Source of the DNA: Streptomyces poonensis
Lineage (GTDB): Bacteria; Actinomycetota; Actinomycetes; Streptomycetales; Streptomycetaceae
Reading direction: 5' to 3'
Assembly (NCBI RefSeq): GCF_014650915.1
Contig: NZ_BMVW01000029.1
Location: 1-47,381, forward strand
Length of the DNA stretch: 47,381 nucleotides
Below the pieces are notes generated by a model, which was not told the origin of the DNA, ran no database searches, and worked only from the letters and a program-made list of their open reading frames with translations. Below, in pieces: positions 1-8,487 of this stretch (its first letter is position 1; every line of letters begins with the position of its first letter). A program made the position numbers and the translations under genes.

Positions 1-214
1 CGCCGCTACGCGGCGGGAAAGCAAGGATGCTCCGCATCCTGCCGGCCACTCCGTGGCCGGTGTGCTCCACTCCGTGGAGCATGAGGTGGGTACGGTGCAT
101 GGGAACACGATCGCTCCGCGATCAGCTTCCCATGCACCTTGCCTGCTGACTTTCCTTCAGCTGGCTGCGTAGTGAGAGAAGTTGGGAAGGCGCCCCGCTC
201 CGCGGTGCGCCTTC
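1..214. repeat. Telomere-type cluster of triloop hairpins
   Basis: Six inverted repeats are packed into 214 bases. Stem and loop positions are: 1-6/10-15, loop TAC; 24-30/34-40, loop TCC; 42-49/53-60, loop TCC; 63-70/74-81, loop TCC; outer 94-105/127-138 plus inner 109-114/118-123, loop TCC; outer 186-193/207-214 plus inner 195-198/202-205, loop TCC. All loops are three bases closed by C-G, so the complementary strand forms C(GGA)G or C(GTA)G. This GNA-type triloop is what the 3' overhang of Streptomyces telomeres is known to fold into. The first palindrome begins at base 1, which suggests a contig or replicon end. The telomere assignment is inference: the extreme terminal bases may be missing, and the sequence is not the archetypal S. 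lividans type. Confidence 0.65.
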
Positions 215-229
215 AGGCTGGCTGCGTAG
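155..229. repeat. Short direct repeat in the subterminal region
   Basis: CTTCAG followed by CTGGCTGCGTAG occurs at 155-172 and again at 211-229, the second copy with one extra G. The copies flank the last large hairpin of the palindrome cluster. They may be a protein-binding site or a duplication scar; nothing more can be said. Confidence 0.5.
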
Positions 230-532
230 CGGGGGTCTTCCGGGCTGGGGACGGTGGGGCGGTCGAGCTTTCTCTTCGTCTAAGGAAGCAGAAAACTCCC
301 CACATTTTTGAAACATGGGCCTCCCCCTGTTCGGGCCGGCTTCCCACCGCGATTCGTTCTCGCGACGCCGGGTGGTTGGCGAAAGACTGCGGCTTGGAGC
401 AGAGATCGGTCGCGTCGTTCACCCTCTGGGTTAGCGCTACTTGATTGCCTTTCAGAACTACTGCTGCGAGGCTGTGTTCGGTGCCGGGGTGAGCTGGTGG
501 CTGGCTACGGCAGCTTTGGTAGGGGCTTTTAA
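230..532. other. Non-coding subterminal stretch
   Basis: No open frame here has convincing Streptomyces codon bias, and no tRNA or strong hairpin is visible. It separates the palindrome cluster from the first gene remnant. Confidence 0.5.
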
Positions 533-1165
533 CTACTGCTCACCGGCGATGCGTGGGGCGTTTCTGTGTGTACGCGCAAGGGTCCAGTGCAGGTCTCCGG
601 AGTACGGGGATGCCTGCCATGTCTCGAGCAGTGCTGTGGCTGTCAGTTGATCGAGGGTGCGGGCCAGCTCTGCAGGCCTGATATCGCAGGAGCGTGCCAT
701 CTGGTCGAGTTCTTCCAGGCCGTTGCCGGTTGCAGGGTCGGTGTGCGCCGCGAGGTACACGCTCGCCAGTTGGGCTTGTGGTCCGAGTGTCCGCGCTTCA
801 GGGGCGGTGCTGGCGAGCAGCGCCCCGTGCGCGGCGTGCATTCGGTCGGGGCGGGCTGGGGCCTGTCCGAGCAGGGTGGGATCGCCCTCGGGCAGAAGGA
901 GACGCTCGATCGGGCTGCTGTGCGGGCCGAGGAACGTGCGCTCCACCAGGCGGTACTGACACACGCGGTTGGAGCCGTAGGGCAGCTCCGGAACGAACAC
1001 GGCGTCCGGGTCCGCGGGCGGCTCCTTCGTCGCGTCGTCGAGGATCACGTCCGCGAGGTTCTCCTCGGCCGGGATCGCTTCAACGGGCGAGACGTAGCCC
1101 GGATCGAGCGGGACTTCCGGCGCTTCCGGAGTCGGCCGGAGGCTCCAGCGGCACGGCGTTGAACA
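533..1165 (-). pseudogene. 5'-truncated winged-helix-like protein gene
   Basis: The frame has clean GC-rich third positions back to about 1150 and then runs into the terminator of the HNH gene without a normal start. The best surviving start is a GTG at 1048, preceded by GAGGAG. The last ~75 residues (from QAQLASVYLAAHTDP through GDLHWTLA) align by eye with the C-terminus of the intact 348-aa protein at 17513-18559 (ALRLTALALAAH through GEVRWELP). That tail looks like a helix-rich winged-helix domain ending in a beta wing. I read this as a paralogue that lost its N-terminal half where the HNH cassette now sits. It could instead be a short functional protein started at 1048. Function unknown. 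Confidence 0.5.
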
Positions 1166-1170
1166 ACGAA

Positions 1171-1196
1171 CGGGGCGGACCGTAAAGTCCGCCCCG
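1171..1196 (-). terminator. Terminator of the HNH gene
   Basis: A perfect 10-bp stem (1171-1180 with 1187-1196) with a 6-base loop lies 3 bases past the HNH stop codon, followed on the minus strand by a T-rich stretch (TTCGTTGTTC). Confidence 0.75.
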
Positions 1197-1199
1197 CTC

Positions 1200-2114
1200 T
1201 TACGTCGCCTGCCCGTCAGAACCGTCCTCGCCGCCCTCGTTCTCCACCACATGCCGCGCGAACTCAGCGAACCGCTGCCGCTCCTCAGTCGACCCATACA
1301 GCGCCAGCAGGCCCCGCGCGTAATCCAGCTTCGGACCGATCTCCTGACCGCGCGGATGCGCGTGCGACCACAACTCGAGGTTCCCCGAACGCAGTCGGCC
1401 CCGCTCATCCAGGATGAGCGGGCCGTCGGTGCTGTTGTCATGGCGTATGCCGTTGACGTGGTGCACCGTCTCCGTCGGCAACAGCGGGCGGCCGAGCGCC
1501 TCCTCAACAGCTACACGGTGCTCGAACACGCTGCGCCGCACGCCATCGACGGTCACTGACAAGACCCTGTAGCCGTTCTTGTTGGTGTGTCCGCTTCCTG
1601 CCGGGGCGAAGGACAACTTAGGGACCAGCTCTTGACCCTCGCGCCATTGCCGGTAGTGGGCCGAGCAGTACCCCTTAGCGCGAACCGGCGAGTCGCACTC
1701 CGGCCCCTGGCACTTGTCGGGGCGAGGGGTCTTCTCCTGAAAGTCCAGGCCCCCAGGATCTCCCTTGTGCCGCATCCGGCTGTAGTGCAGATCGCAGTAC
1801 CCGCGGGCAACGTGCGTTCTGCTGCAGCCGTCCAGGGTGCAAGTCTTCTTCGTCTGAGTACTGATGGGGGTTGCGAGCGCATCCTTCTCCCCACGGAACA
1901 GTCGCACGTAGTGGGCCTGGCAGCACCCTTTGCGCTGAGCCGGACGGTCGCACCCCTCCGCCCGGCAGGTACCGGTCTGTGCCGTGTATTCACGCACCTT
2001 TGCATCGGGGGTGCCGTACTTCCTCGCCCTGGCGTAGTGCATCCCGCACCAGCCGCTCGCCTTGTACCTCTGCGGCTTCTCGCAGCCTTCTACGGAGCAC
2101 TTAGGCTCTGCCAT
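1200..2114 (-). CDS. Zinc-finger HNH endonuclease
   Basis: 304 aa. Four consecutive zinc-finger-like units fill roughly residues 5-160, each with two Cys about four residues apart, then Cys-x-x-His-Tyr (CSVEGC...CGMHY, CRAEGC...CQAHY, CTLDGC...CDLHY, CQGPEC...CSAHY). They are followed by a phage-type HNH nuclease domain near residue 200-255 with EHRVAVEEALG, the core TVHHVNGIRHDN and the closing NLELW. Such proteins are found in phages and mobile elements; the fingers probably choose the DNA site that the HNH domain nicks or cuts. The ATG at 2114 was chosen because the longer frame to 2228 would translate through a terminator hairpin. The gene lies between two strong terminators and abuts a truncated neighbour, as expected of a mobile or homing cassette. 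Catalysis is inferred from the motif. Confidence 0.85.
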   Translation of the reverse strand: MAEPKCSVEGCEKPQRYKASGWCGMHYARARKYGTPDAKVREYTAQTGTCRAEGCDRPAQRKGCCQAHYVRLFRGEKDALATPISTQTKKTCTLDGCSRTHVARGYCDLHYSRMRHKGDPGGLDFQEKTPRPDKCQGPECDSPVRAKGYCSAHYRQWREGQELVPKLSFAPAGSGHTNKNGYRVLSVTVDGVRRSVFEHRVAVEEALGRPLLPTETVHHVNGIRHDNSTDGPLILDERGRLRSGNLELWSHAHPRGQEIGPKLDYARGLLALYGSTEERQRFAEFARHVVENEGGEDGSDGQAT

Positions 2115-2149
2115 TGGTGACTCGCTCCCATCGAGTTCGCCAAAGAAAA

Positions 2150-2185
2150 CGGCCCGGCAAGGTGCGGTAACACCTTGCCGGGCCG
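2150..2185 (-). terminator. Strong intrinsic terminator
   Basis: A perfect 15-bp stem (2150-2164 with 2171-2185) and 6-base loop is followed on the minus strand by TTTTCTTT. It should end leftward transcription coming from the helicase genes before the HNH gene. It lies 35 bases upstream of the HNH start, so it could also attenuate read-through into it. Confidence 0.8.
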
Positions 2186-2347
2186 CCCATCTCGCAACCA
2201 AGATCGTATCAGGGCTGGCGAGATCCAAAGCGGGTTGAACCTAATGGAGTCGACTCGATCCATTTACCGATAACGAACCTTTCGGGTCGGGGAATCTCGA
2301 GCGCTACGCGCACGGAGACGGACTCGCGGTCGTGGAGCTGGGCGCCC

Positions 2348-2614
2348 ATGCCGAACGAGCCGAGCATGAAGTCGGTGTCCGCCATGGCCGCTGAAGCGTC
2401 GATCGGCAGGATCAGCGTGAGCTCGGGCTCGTGGACGACGAAGTTCGCCGGAGCCGCCGATCGTCTGGCCCGCTGGTACTGGGACGGCGGCGCCCTCGTC
2501 GAGGACGGCTTCTTCGACATACAGGACCAGCAGATGAGGCACTCCGCGTACGACGAATCGCCCGCCTTCGAGGTCGGCTTCAGCTTCGGCGTCACCGAGG
2601 GGCCAGAACAGTGA
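2348..2614 (+). CDS. Small protein of unknown function, possibly a gene remnant
   Basis: 88 aa starting MPNEPSMKSVSAMAAEA. Third codon positions are strongly GC on the plus strand, while the overlapping minus-strand frame (2209-2595) has poor composition, so this is the better coding frame. Another plus frame just upstream (about 2279-2347, FGSGNLERYAHGDG then LAVVELGA) also has coding composition and stops at 2391. This suggests a larger gene broken by a frameshift near 2340-2348. There is no signal peptide, membrane segment or recognisable motif. Convergent with the helicase gene that ends at 2641. Confidence 0.45.
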   Translation: MPNEPSMKSVSAMAAEASIGRISVSSGSWTTKFAGAADRLARWYWDGGALVEDGFFDIQDQQMRHSAYDESPAFEVGFSFGVTEGPEQ

Positions 2615-2640
2615 CCGCGTAGCCTTTCGAGCCTGGTGCG

Positions 2641-5079
2641 TTACTCCGGTACTGGGGCGGTCCAGGCTTCCTGGAGGATCCGGGCCATCAAGTTATCCCG
2701 CTCTTGTGCGAGTTGACCAGCGTCACGTCTGGTTCGGGCTTTGCACAGCCACGGGCCGATCATGATGCGTTCTCCGTCGATCTCGATCCATTCCCGTGCA
2801 CCGGGCGGGCGGTTCCAGTGCTCGACGAAGAGCTGGAGGATCTGCGCGTTCTGCTCGAAGGAACGACGTCGCCGCTTCGCTGTGGGCGGGCTCGCCGGCC
2901 TGGCAGGGGTCAGGGGGTTTGCGGGGGTCAGCTGCAGGCGGGTGAGGAGAGCTTGCTGAGCGGGGGCGAGGCGGTCCCAGGTGGAGAGCTGGCGGTGCAG
3001 CCAGCTTCCCGCCTTCACCTCGTCGATCACTGTGTCGCGGTGCAGGGCAGCCGGGCTGTTGCCGGCCTCGATGTGGCGGCGCAGGAGGTGGTACTTGCGA
3101 TGCCAGTCGGGGCCGTGCGGGAGGGTCCAGTCGGGGTCGAGGGCGGCGAGCTGGACGTGGCGGTCGGGGTCGAGGCGGTTGTCGCGGGCGAGGGTGCGCT
3201 GGATGCCGAGGAAGCGGCCGCCGGGCTGGTGGTCGGGGATGGCGAGGTGGCCATACTCGGTGTGGAAGGCGGTGACGGTGGTGAGGTTGCCCTGCCAGGC
3301 GGCTTCGTGGTCGTCCCAGATCATGGCGAGTGCGTCGAGTTCGGCGATCCAGTCCTCGGTGAGGATGCCTTGTCTGCGGGCGGTGCGCTGGCTGGTAATG
3401 AAGGCGCCGAGCCGGTAGCCGTAGGCGTCTTCGTAGTCGGAGGGCACGCGCAGGTGGCGGTGTTCGGCGTGGAAGCGGGTCGCGGCCGCCAGGCCTGCCC
3501 GGCGGGGGGCGGAAAGGGCGGCGGCGTCGGCGGGCCAGGCGATCAGGTCCATGGCACGGGCGATGCTGTCGGGGTCGAGGGTGAAGTCGAAGCGGAAGCG
3601 GCGGGCCAGGAGTGTGCGGGTGCCCTGTTCCAGGCGGCGTTTTGCGGTGGTGCGGGGGGCGCGGGCGGCGATGGTCTGGTCGTGGTGGCGCAGGGCTGCT
3701 GTGACGAGCCAGAGGGCTTCGTAGGGGGTGCCGAGGAGGTCGGTGGGGTCGGCGCCGTGAGGGATGTAGGCGGGGACGACGAGGCTGGCGGTCTTTGCGG
3801 TCTGGGTGGGGGGTTTGCGTAGGGCGCGGCCGAGGGCCTGGACGATGCGGCGGACGCTGGCGGTGCGGTCGGCGAAGACGACGGCGTCGACGGCCGGCAG
3901 GTCGACGCCCTCCCCCAGTACTTGGGCGTTGGTCAGCACGGCGCGGTCGGCGGTAGCGAAGTCGGTGAGGATGTCGTGGCGCTGGCCGGGACTGTGGGTG
4001 CCGTTGATCGACTGGACTACCAGGTCGCTGGTCCAGGCGGGACGTTGGTCGTCGGTGAGGGTGCGCAGGGTGTGGGGGAACTGGCAGGCGAAGTCGGTGG
4101 CGTCGGCGACCTGCTGGAAGTACACGATCACGTGGTGGAGGTCGTGTTCGGTCATCGCTTTGAGGACTGCCAGGTGCAGGGCGGTGGTGCGGCGTGCGGT
4201 CGGGCCGAAGCCGGAGTAGGTGTCGGGGGTGGTGAGGACGGTGCGCAGGTGGGTGTCGGTGATCGTGGGGACGACCAGTTGGTAGTCGGCGAGGACTCCG
4301 TCGTCGATGGCATCGGCGTGGCTGTAGGTGTGCAGGCGGGGGCCGAAGGTCTTGGGGTCCGCCATGGAGGCGACGAGGGCGGGGGTGTCCCAGGCGGGGG
4401 CGGTGGCTGCGGTGCGTTTGGGCTGGGGGCGGGTGGTGGGTGCTTCGGTTAGGCGGGGTGGGTCCCATTCGTAGGGGGTGGCGGTCAGGTAGAGGCGGCG
4501 GTCGGCTCGGATGCGGGTGTGGTCGTGCAGGACGGTCCAGTCCTTGTCCCAGCTTCCCGCGGTGCGGTGTGCCTCGTCGACGATCAGGAGGTCGAAGGTC
4601 GGCACGGGAGCACGGGTGTGCTGGGTCTGTTCGATTCTCGGGAGGGAGTCAAGCGTGACGAAGACGGTGGCGTGCTCGTGCCGGGCCAGCCACGTTGCCA
4701 GGAACTCTGGGTTGTTGGTGCTGTGGACGGCTGCTCCGGCCAGGACCGGGTGCTTGGCTGCGGCCAGGGATGAGACGGCCATCATCGGTTCTGGGCGTCC
4801 GTCGTTGCGGGCTATGCTGGCCCACTGCGAGATGAGGTCCAGGCTCGGCACGGCGATCAGCAGGTGTCGGGCGTCGAGGGCTTCGGCGGTCCGCAGCGCG
4901 GTGAGCGTTTTGCCGGTGCCGCAGGCCGAGACCATATGTCCGCGGGTGTGTTCGCGTGCCAGGTGACGTGCCGCGCTGTCGACCGCCCGCTGCTGGTCCG
5001 GGCGTAGTGAGAGCCTGGCGGGGCGGGTGCGGGAGGCGGTGACGGCGGAGATCTCGGCGATGGGCTCCTCAGAGGGCAT
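2641..5079 (-). CDS. SF2 DEAD/DEAH helicase with helicase-associated repeats
   Basis: 812 aa. The N-terminal two-thirds is a superfamily 2 helicase: Walker A ACGTGKT at about 52-58, DEAH at 168-171, LTATP shortly after, and motif VI QALGRALRKP. The C-terminal ~280 residues carry helicase-associated (HA) repeats of the pattern FHAEHRHLRVPSDYEDAYG, LGAFITSQR, LTEDWIAELDALAMIWD, repeated in degraded form. ATP-driven DNA or RNA unwinding or translocation is inferred from the family. Large helicase-like genes close to a terminus are typical of Streptomyces linear replicons (ttrA type), where they are linked to conjugal transfer; here the gene reads toward the end. The start at 5079 has GAGGA ten bases upstream; a longer in-frame start exists at 5205. 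The downstream terminator is at 2150-2185. Confidence 0.85.
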   Translation of the reverse strand: MPSEEPIAEISAVTASRTRPARLSLRPDQQRAVDSAARHLAREHTRGHMVSACGTGKTLTALRTAEALDARHLLIAVPSLDLISQWASIARNDGRPEPMMAVSSLAAAKHPVLAGAAVHSTNNPEFLATWLARHEHATVFVTLDSLPRIEQTQHTRAPVPTFDLLIVDEAHRTAGSWDKDWTVLHDHTRIRADRRLYLTATPYEWDPPRLTEAPTTRPQPKRTAATAPAWDTPALVASMADPKTFGPRLHTYSHADAIDDGVLADYQLVVPTITDTHLRTVLTTPDTYSGFGPTARRTTALHLAVLKAMTEHDLHHVIVYFQQVADATDFACQFPHTLRTLTDDQRPAWTSDLVVQSINGTHSPGQRHDILTDFATADRAVLTNAQVLGEGVDLPAVDAVVFADRTASVRRIVQALGRALRKPPTQTAKTASLVVPAYIPHGADPTDLLGTPYEALWLVTAALRHHDQTIAARAPRTTAKRRLEQGTRTLLARRFRFDFTLDPDSIARAMDLIAWPADAAALSAPRRAGLAAATRFHAEHRHLRVPSDYEDAYGYRLGAFITSQRTARRQGILTEDWIAELDALAMIWDDHEAAWQGNLTTVTAFHTEYGHLAIPDHQPGGRFLGIQRTLARDNRLDPDRHVQLAALDPDWTLPHGPDWHRKYHLLRRHIEAGNSPAALHRDTVIDEVKAGSWLHRQLSTWDRLAPAQQALLTRLQLTPANPLTPARPASPPTAKRRRRSFEQNAQILQLFVEHWNRPPGAREWIEIDGERIMIGPWLCKARTRRDAGQLAQERDNLMARILQEAWTAPVPE

Positions 5080-5236
5080 TGAAACAAGATCCTCAGTGCG
5101 CGATGGAGCGGTGGCCGGCGGGATCCATCGTGTCGGGTGTCCTTCGCTGAGTGGTGTTGTGAGAGGAGCGGGCCGGGTCGGTGGGTGCGGGTTGTGTCCG
5201 TGCAACGTTAGGGGATGGCATGGGGCTGGTCTGCGG

Positions 5237-5740
5237 TTAGGCGAACAGGGCTTCTACCAGGACTGCTTGGAGCCTTCCTTCTTTTAGGGCGGTCGTGATT
5301 TCGGCTGCGGAGGGGTCTCCGGTGAGGCCGGTGCACAGGACCGCGCAGGGCGGCTCGTTCTGGGTCATCTTCCACATCGCGTCGGACAGAACGGTGGCCG
5401 GGACGCGGAAGGTCTGCGTCTCTTCAAGGGTGGGGGCCTCGTAGTAGATGCCCCTGAAGGTGCGGTCCTGGGTAGCAAAGACGGCCTTCCACTTCTGGTG
5501 GGCCTCGGGGATGGTCTCTCCCTGCCAGGTCGGCCAGATGAAGCGGCTTGGATCGACGTCGGTCTCGGCCAGGTGGGTGGCGGGGCTCACCACGATCACG
5601 ATCACGTCGGTGCCCAGAGTGACTTCGTTGATGAGTTCGGTCAGGCGGTTGAGCTGTATCTGTGAGGTGGGGAGTGTGACGTGGGTGAGGCCGATGTTGA
5701 AGGCAGGCAGCAGGCCGGGCGAGTGGGGCGGTGTCGTCAT
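5237..5740 (-). CDS. Conserved-looking protein of unknown function between two helicases
   Basis: 167 aa, not recognised. It has a hydrophobic strand (DVIVIVVSP, residues ~45-53), a Trp-rich middle (FIWPTWQGETIPEAHQKWKAVF) and a C-terminus with alternating helix and strand (AEITTALKEGRLQAVLVEALFA). It lacks a signal peptide, membrane helix or cysteine pairs, so it is probably a small cytosolic alpha/beta protein. It lies in the same orientation between two related helicase genes, with gaps of about 157 and 196 bases, and may be co-transcribed with them and assist them. That role is inference from position only. Confidence 0.6.
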   Translation of the reverse strand: MTTPPHSPGLLPAFNIGLTHVTLPTSQIQLNRLTELINEVTLGTDVIVIVVSPATHLAETDVDPSRFIWPTWQGETIPEAHQKWKAVFATQDRTFRGIYYEAPTLEETQTFRVPATVLSDAMWKMTQNEPPCAVLCTGLTGDPSAAEITTALKEGRLQAVLVEALFA

Positions 5741-5936
5741 GATGCCGTGCTCCTGGTTGAGGTCGTTCGGTTCTTTCGTGCTTTTGGGCTGCGGTACGTC
5801 TGGTGATGTCTGCCGGGCTCGGGTTCCGCATCTGTTGGGCGGGGGCGGCGGGCGCTGCCGGGAGGATCTGGTGCAGCTGTTCGTTCGGGGGGCGGAGCGC
5901 AGGGGCGCGCCCGTGGTCTGCCGGTTGGTCGGCGGT

Positions 5937-8312
5937 TCAGGGTGTGCGGTGCCGGTGGCGTGAGATCCAGCGCATGTCGAGGGCTTCCAGGGCGTCCAGT
6001 TGTTCTCGTGAGAGGGCCTGCGGAAAACGCCGCTTCTCGGCGAGCCACCTTCCCAAGGCGAAGCCGTCTTCGCAGGTGTAGTTGTAGGGAACGTCGAGGT
6101 GTTGGTGGCGGCAGCGGTAGGCGTAGGCGGCCTTCAATCCTCGGGCGAAGGCCCGTTGGGAAGAGCCTCGCGGGCGGCGCAGCAGGAGGGCCAGGGGGTG
6201 CTCGATGGGGAGGTCGCCCATGAGGTGGCGCTGGTAGTCCTCGAGCCCGGCGAGGTTGTCGATCTGCTCGGCCAGCCATTGGGTCAGCACAGGGGCGGCG
6301 CCGGTGAGTTGGTGCGGGCCGGGAAAGATCAGGGTCTTGTCGCGTGCGGCGGCGTGGGCGCGGGCGTAGGTGCGTTTCCATTCGGCTCTGCCTTTGGTGT
6401 TCCACCAGGGGTAGATCTCGTTCAGGGCCCGCTGGTAGCAGTGGGGCAGGCGGCGGGTGTTGGCTTCCTTTCGGCTGTCGGCGAGCCAGCGGCCCAGGTG
6501 CAGGCCTTGGTGGTGTTCGACCCACCGGGGGGCGAGGTGTCCGTGGCGGGTGACGTAGTCGCGGGCGATGAGGAGCTTGCGCTCGATGCTGTGCGGAGGG
6601 TGCTCCCAGATCATGCCGAGGGTGTCCAGCGCTGCGATGCGTTCGGGTAGGAGCAGGCCGTTCTTGCGCATGGAGCGCTGTGCGCCGATCCACCAGCCGA
6701 GGTAGAAGCGGCCGTCGTGGAGGTAGCGGCTGGGGACGTCGAGGTGGCCGTTTTGGAGGTAGAAGTCTGTGGCGACCTCGAAGGCGGCCTCCCATACGCG
6801 GTTGGGGGCCATGACATCGTTCAGGTCGAGAACGGGGATGATCTCGTCGGCGCGTTCCGGGCGCGGGGCGATCTGGGGGGTGGCGGTGGGGTCGCTCGGG
6901 TACCGGAAGTGGTCAACGAGGTGGAAGGTGTGCTCGTCGTAGACGTCGAGGTCGATGAGAACCCGGTAGATCAGGTGGAAGGCGGTTTTCTTGACGGCCT
7001 CCTCGAGGGTTTCGCCGGGTGCCATGTAGATGGGGATGACGATGGTGGAGATCTTGTTGTCGCCTGGGGTCTGGCGCAGTGCGCGTCCGATGGACTGGAT
7101 GATGTCGATGCTGCTGGTCTTGGGGTGGGCGAAGAGCAGGGAGTCGATGGCGGGGATGTCGACGCCTTCGGCGCAGCAGCGGCAGTTGGTGAGGACGGCC
7201 CGGCGGGGCGGCTGCTGTGAGGCGGGGGTGTTGAGGGGCGCGGAGGCGAAGTCGGCGTAGTTCTTGTGGGGTTCGAAGGGGATCTGCCTGGAGTTGACGG
7301 TGCCGACCTGCAGGGGGGCGTGGTAGGCCGGGGGCATGAGGGCCGCGGTCTCGTGGAGTGTTTCGGCGAAGACGTCCGCCGCGGCGATGCAGGGGTGGAA
7401 GGTCAGCGTGCGGCGCAGGTCATAGCGGTGCTGCGCGACCAGCAGGGCCACTTGGGCAGCTGCGGCACGCAAGGCTTCGCCGGTCCAGGTGTTCGCGGGA
7501 AGCCGGTTCAGGAGGCCCCGCAGGTCTTCGTCTCTGATCACGACGCCAGCGATGCGGTAGTCGGCGAGGAGCCCCTCGTCGATCGCCTCTCTCAGGGAGA
7601 TGCGGTAGACGACGGGCCCGTAGATGCTCACGTCGTCCATGGAGGCGATGACGGTGTTGGGGCTGATGCCCTTTTCGCGGGCTTTCTTTTCGTCGAAGAC
7701 GCGGGGCGTCGCGGTCATGTAGAGGCGGTGGCGGGCGGGCAGTTGGTCGTCGTGGTGGATGCGGGCCCAGGGCTTGTCGTAGTCACCGGCGGTGCGGTGG
7801 GCTTCGTCGGCGACCACGACGTCCCAGCGGGGCAGGTGGAAGTCGCGGTGGGCTTCGACGACCTTGTCCAGGGAGTCGTAGGTGCAGAACACGTTGAGCG
7901 GTCCTGGGGTGTCGGCTGCCTGCCAGGCCAGGTCGTCGGCGGTGTTGACCATGGTGAGGACGTCGGCCAGGTACGGGTCTGCGGGGTGGCTTGAGGAACA
8001 GACACCGAGGTAGCGGCCGGGACCTCCTTCGCTGTGCCATTTCGCGGCGGTCTGCTCAAGCAGTCGCAGGGAGGGGACTGCCACCAGGGAGGCGCCTTCG
8101 GGTGCGGTTTCCTGGACGACGTGCAGGGCCACCAGGGTCTTTCCGGTGCCGGTGGCCATGTAAACGCTGACACGGCGGTAGCCCTCGATGAAGCTGCTCG
8201 CGGAGGTGTCGACGGCGATTTGCTGGCCTCCGCGCAGGCGGGTCTTCAGGCGCGAGGCGGTCGCGGGGGCGGGGGCGGTCGTGTCCGGGCGGATGCGTGT
8301 CGTCGTGGCCAT
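5937..8312 (-). CDS. Second SF2 DEAD/DEAH helicase with helicase-associated repeats
   Basis: 791 aa. Walker A ATGTGKT lies at 53-59, DEAH at 169-172, then MTATPRVF, and motif VI SIGRALRQTPG. After the helicase core come several HA repeats: FYLQNGHLDVPSRYLHDG, YVTRHGHLAPRWVEHHQG and YRCRHQHLDVPYNYTCEDG, each followed by LGRW or LGWW. It has the same layout as the helicase at 2641-5079 but is strongly diverged, so the pair is an old duplication or two independent acquisitions. The motif near CRCCAEGVDIPAID is an unusual Cys-rich version of motif V. The start ATG at 8312 follows a GGGGAGG-like site and faces a divergent TniQ-like gene. A DNA-processing or transfer role at the replicon end is inferred. 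Confidence 0.85.
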   Translation of the reverse strand: MATTTRIRPDTTAPAPATASRLKTRLRGGQQIAVDTSASSFIEGYRRVSVYMATGTGKTLVALHVVQETAPEGASLVAVPSLRLLEQTAAKWHSEGGPGRYLGVCSSSHPADPYLADVLTMVNTADDLAWQAADTPGPLNVFCTYDSLDKVVEAHRDFHLPRWDVVVADEAHRTAGDYDKPWARIHHDDQLPARHRLYMTATPRVFDEKKAREKGISPNTVIASMDDVSIYGPVVYRISLREAIDEGLLADYRIAGVVIRDEDLRGLLNRLPANTWTGEALRAAAAQVALLVAQHRYDLRRTLTFHPCIAAADVFAETLHETAALMPPAYHAPLQVGTVNSRQIPFEPHKNYADFASAPLNTPASQQPPRRAVLTNCRCCAEGVDIPAIDSLLFAHPKTSSIDIIQSIGRALRQTPGDNKISTIVIPIYMAPGETLEEAVKKTAFHLIYRVLIDLDVYDEHTFHLVDHFRYPSDPTATPQIAPRPERADEIIPVLDLNDVMAPNRVWEAAFEVATDFYLQNGHLDVPSRYLHDGRFYLGWWIGAQRSMRKNGLLLPERIAALDTLGMIWEHPPHSIERKLLIARDYVTRHGHLAPRWVEHHQGLHLGRWLADSRKEANTRRLPHCYQRALNEIYPWWNTKGRAEWKRTYARAHAAARDKTLIFPGPHQLTGAAPVLTQWLAEQIDNLAGLEDYQRHLMGDLPIEHPLALLLRRPRGSSQRAFARGLKAAYAYRCRHQHLDVPYNYTCEDGFALGRWLAEKRRFPQALSREQLDALEALDMRWISRHRHRTP

Positions 8313-8487
8313 GGTCCTCCCCGGGTGACGGTGTGCACAGGCACCTGGTTCACAGGGTGGAAGGAGTGTGCGAGGCCGTGGCTGGGCGTTCGCCTGGGTT
8401 CACCTGAACGAGTGTCGGTGCTCTTGACCGCCTGCTGGCGGGCCGGTCACGGTGACCCGTGGTGACGGCTTCGGCGGAAGGGCAGCG

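Noticed and set aside
1..15. First hairpin as an ordinary rho-independent terminator
   Set aside because: No gene precedes it, there is no T-run on either side, and it belongs to a series of hairpins with the same kind of loop.
2704..3822. Plus-strand frame (372 aa)
   Set aside because: Antisense to the HA-repeat helicase, with repetitive Gly/Val composition typical of a shadow.
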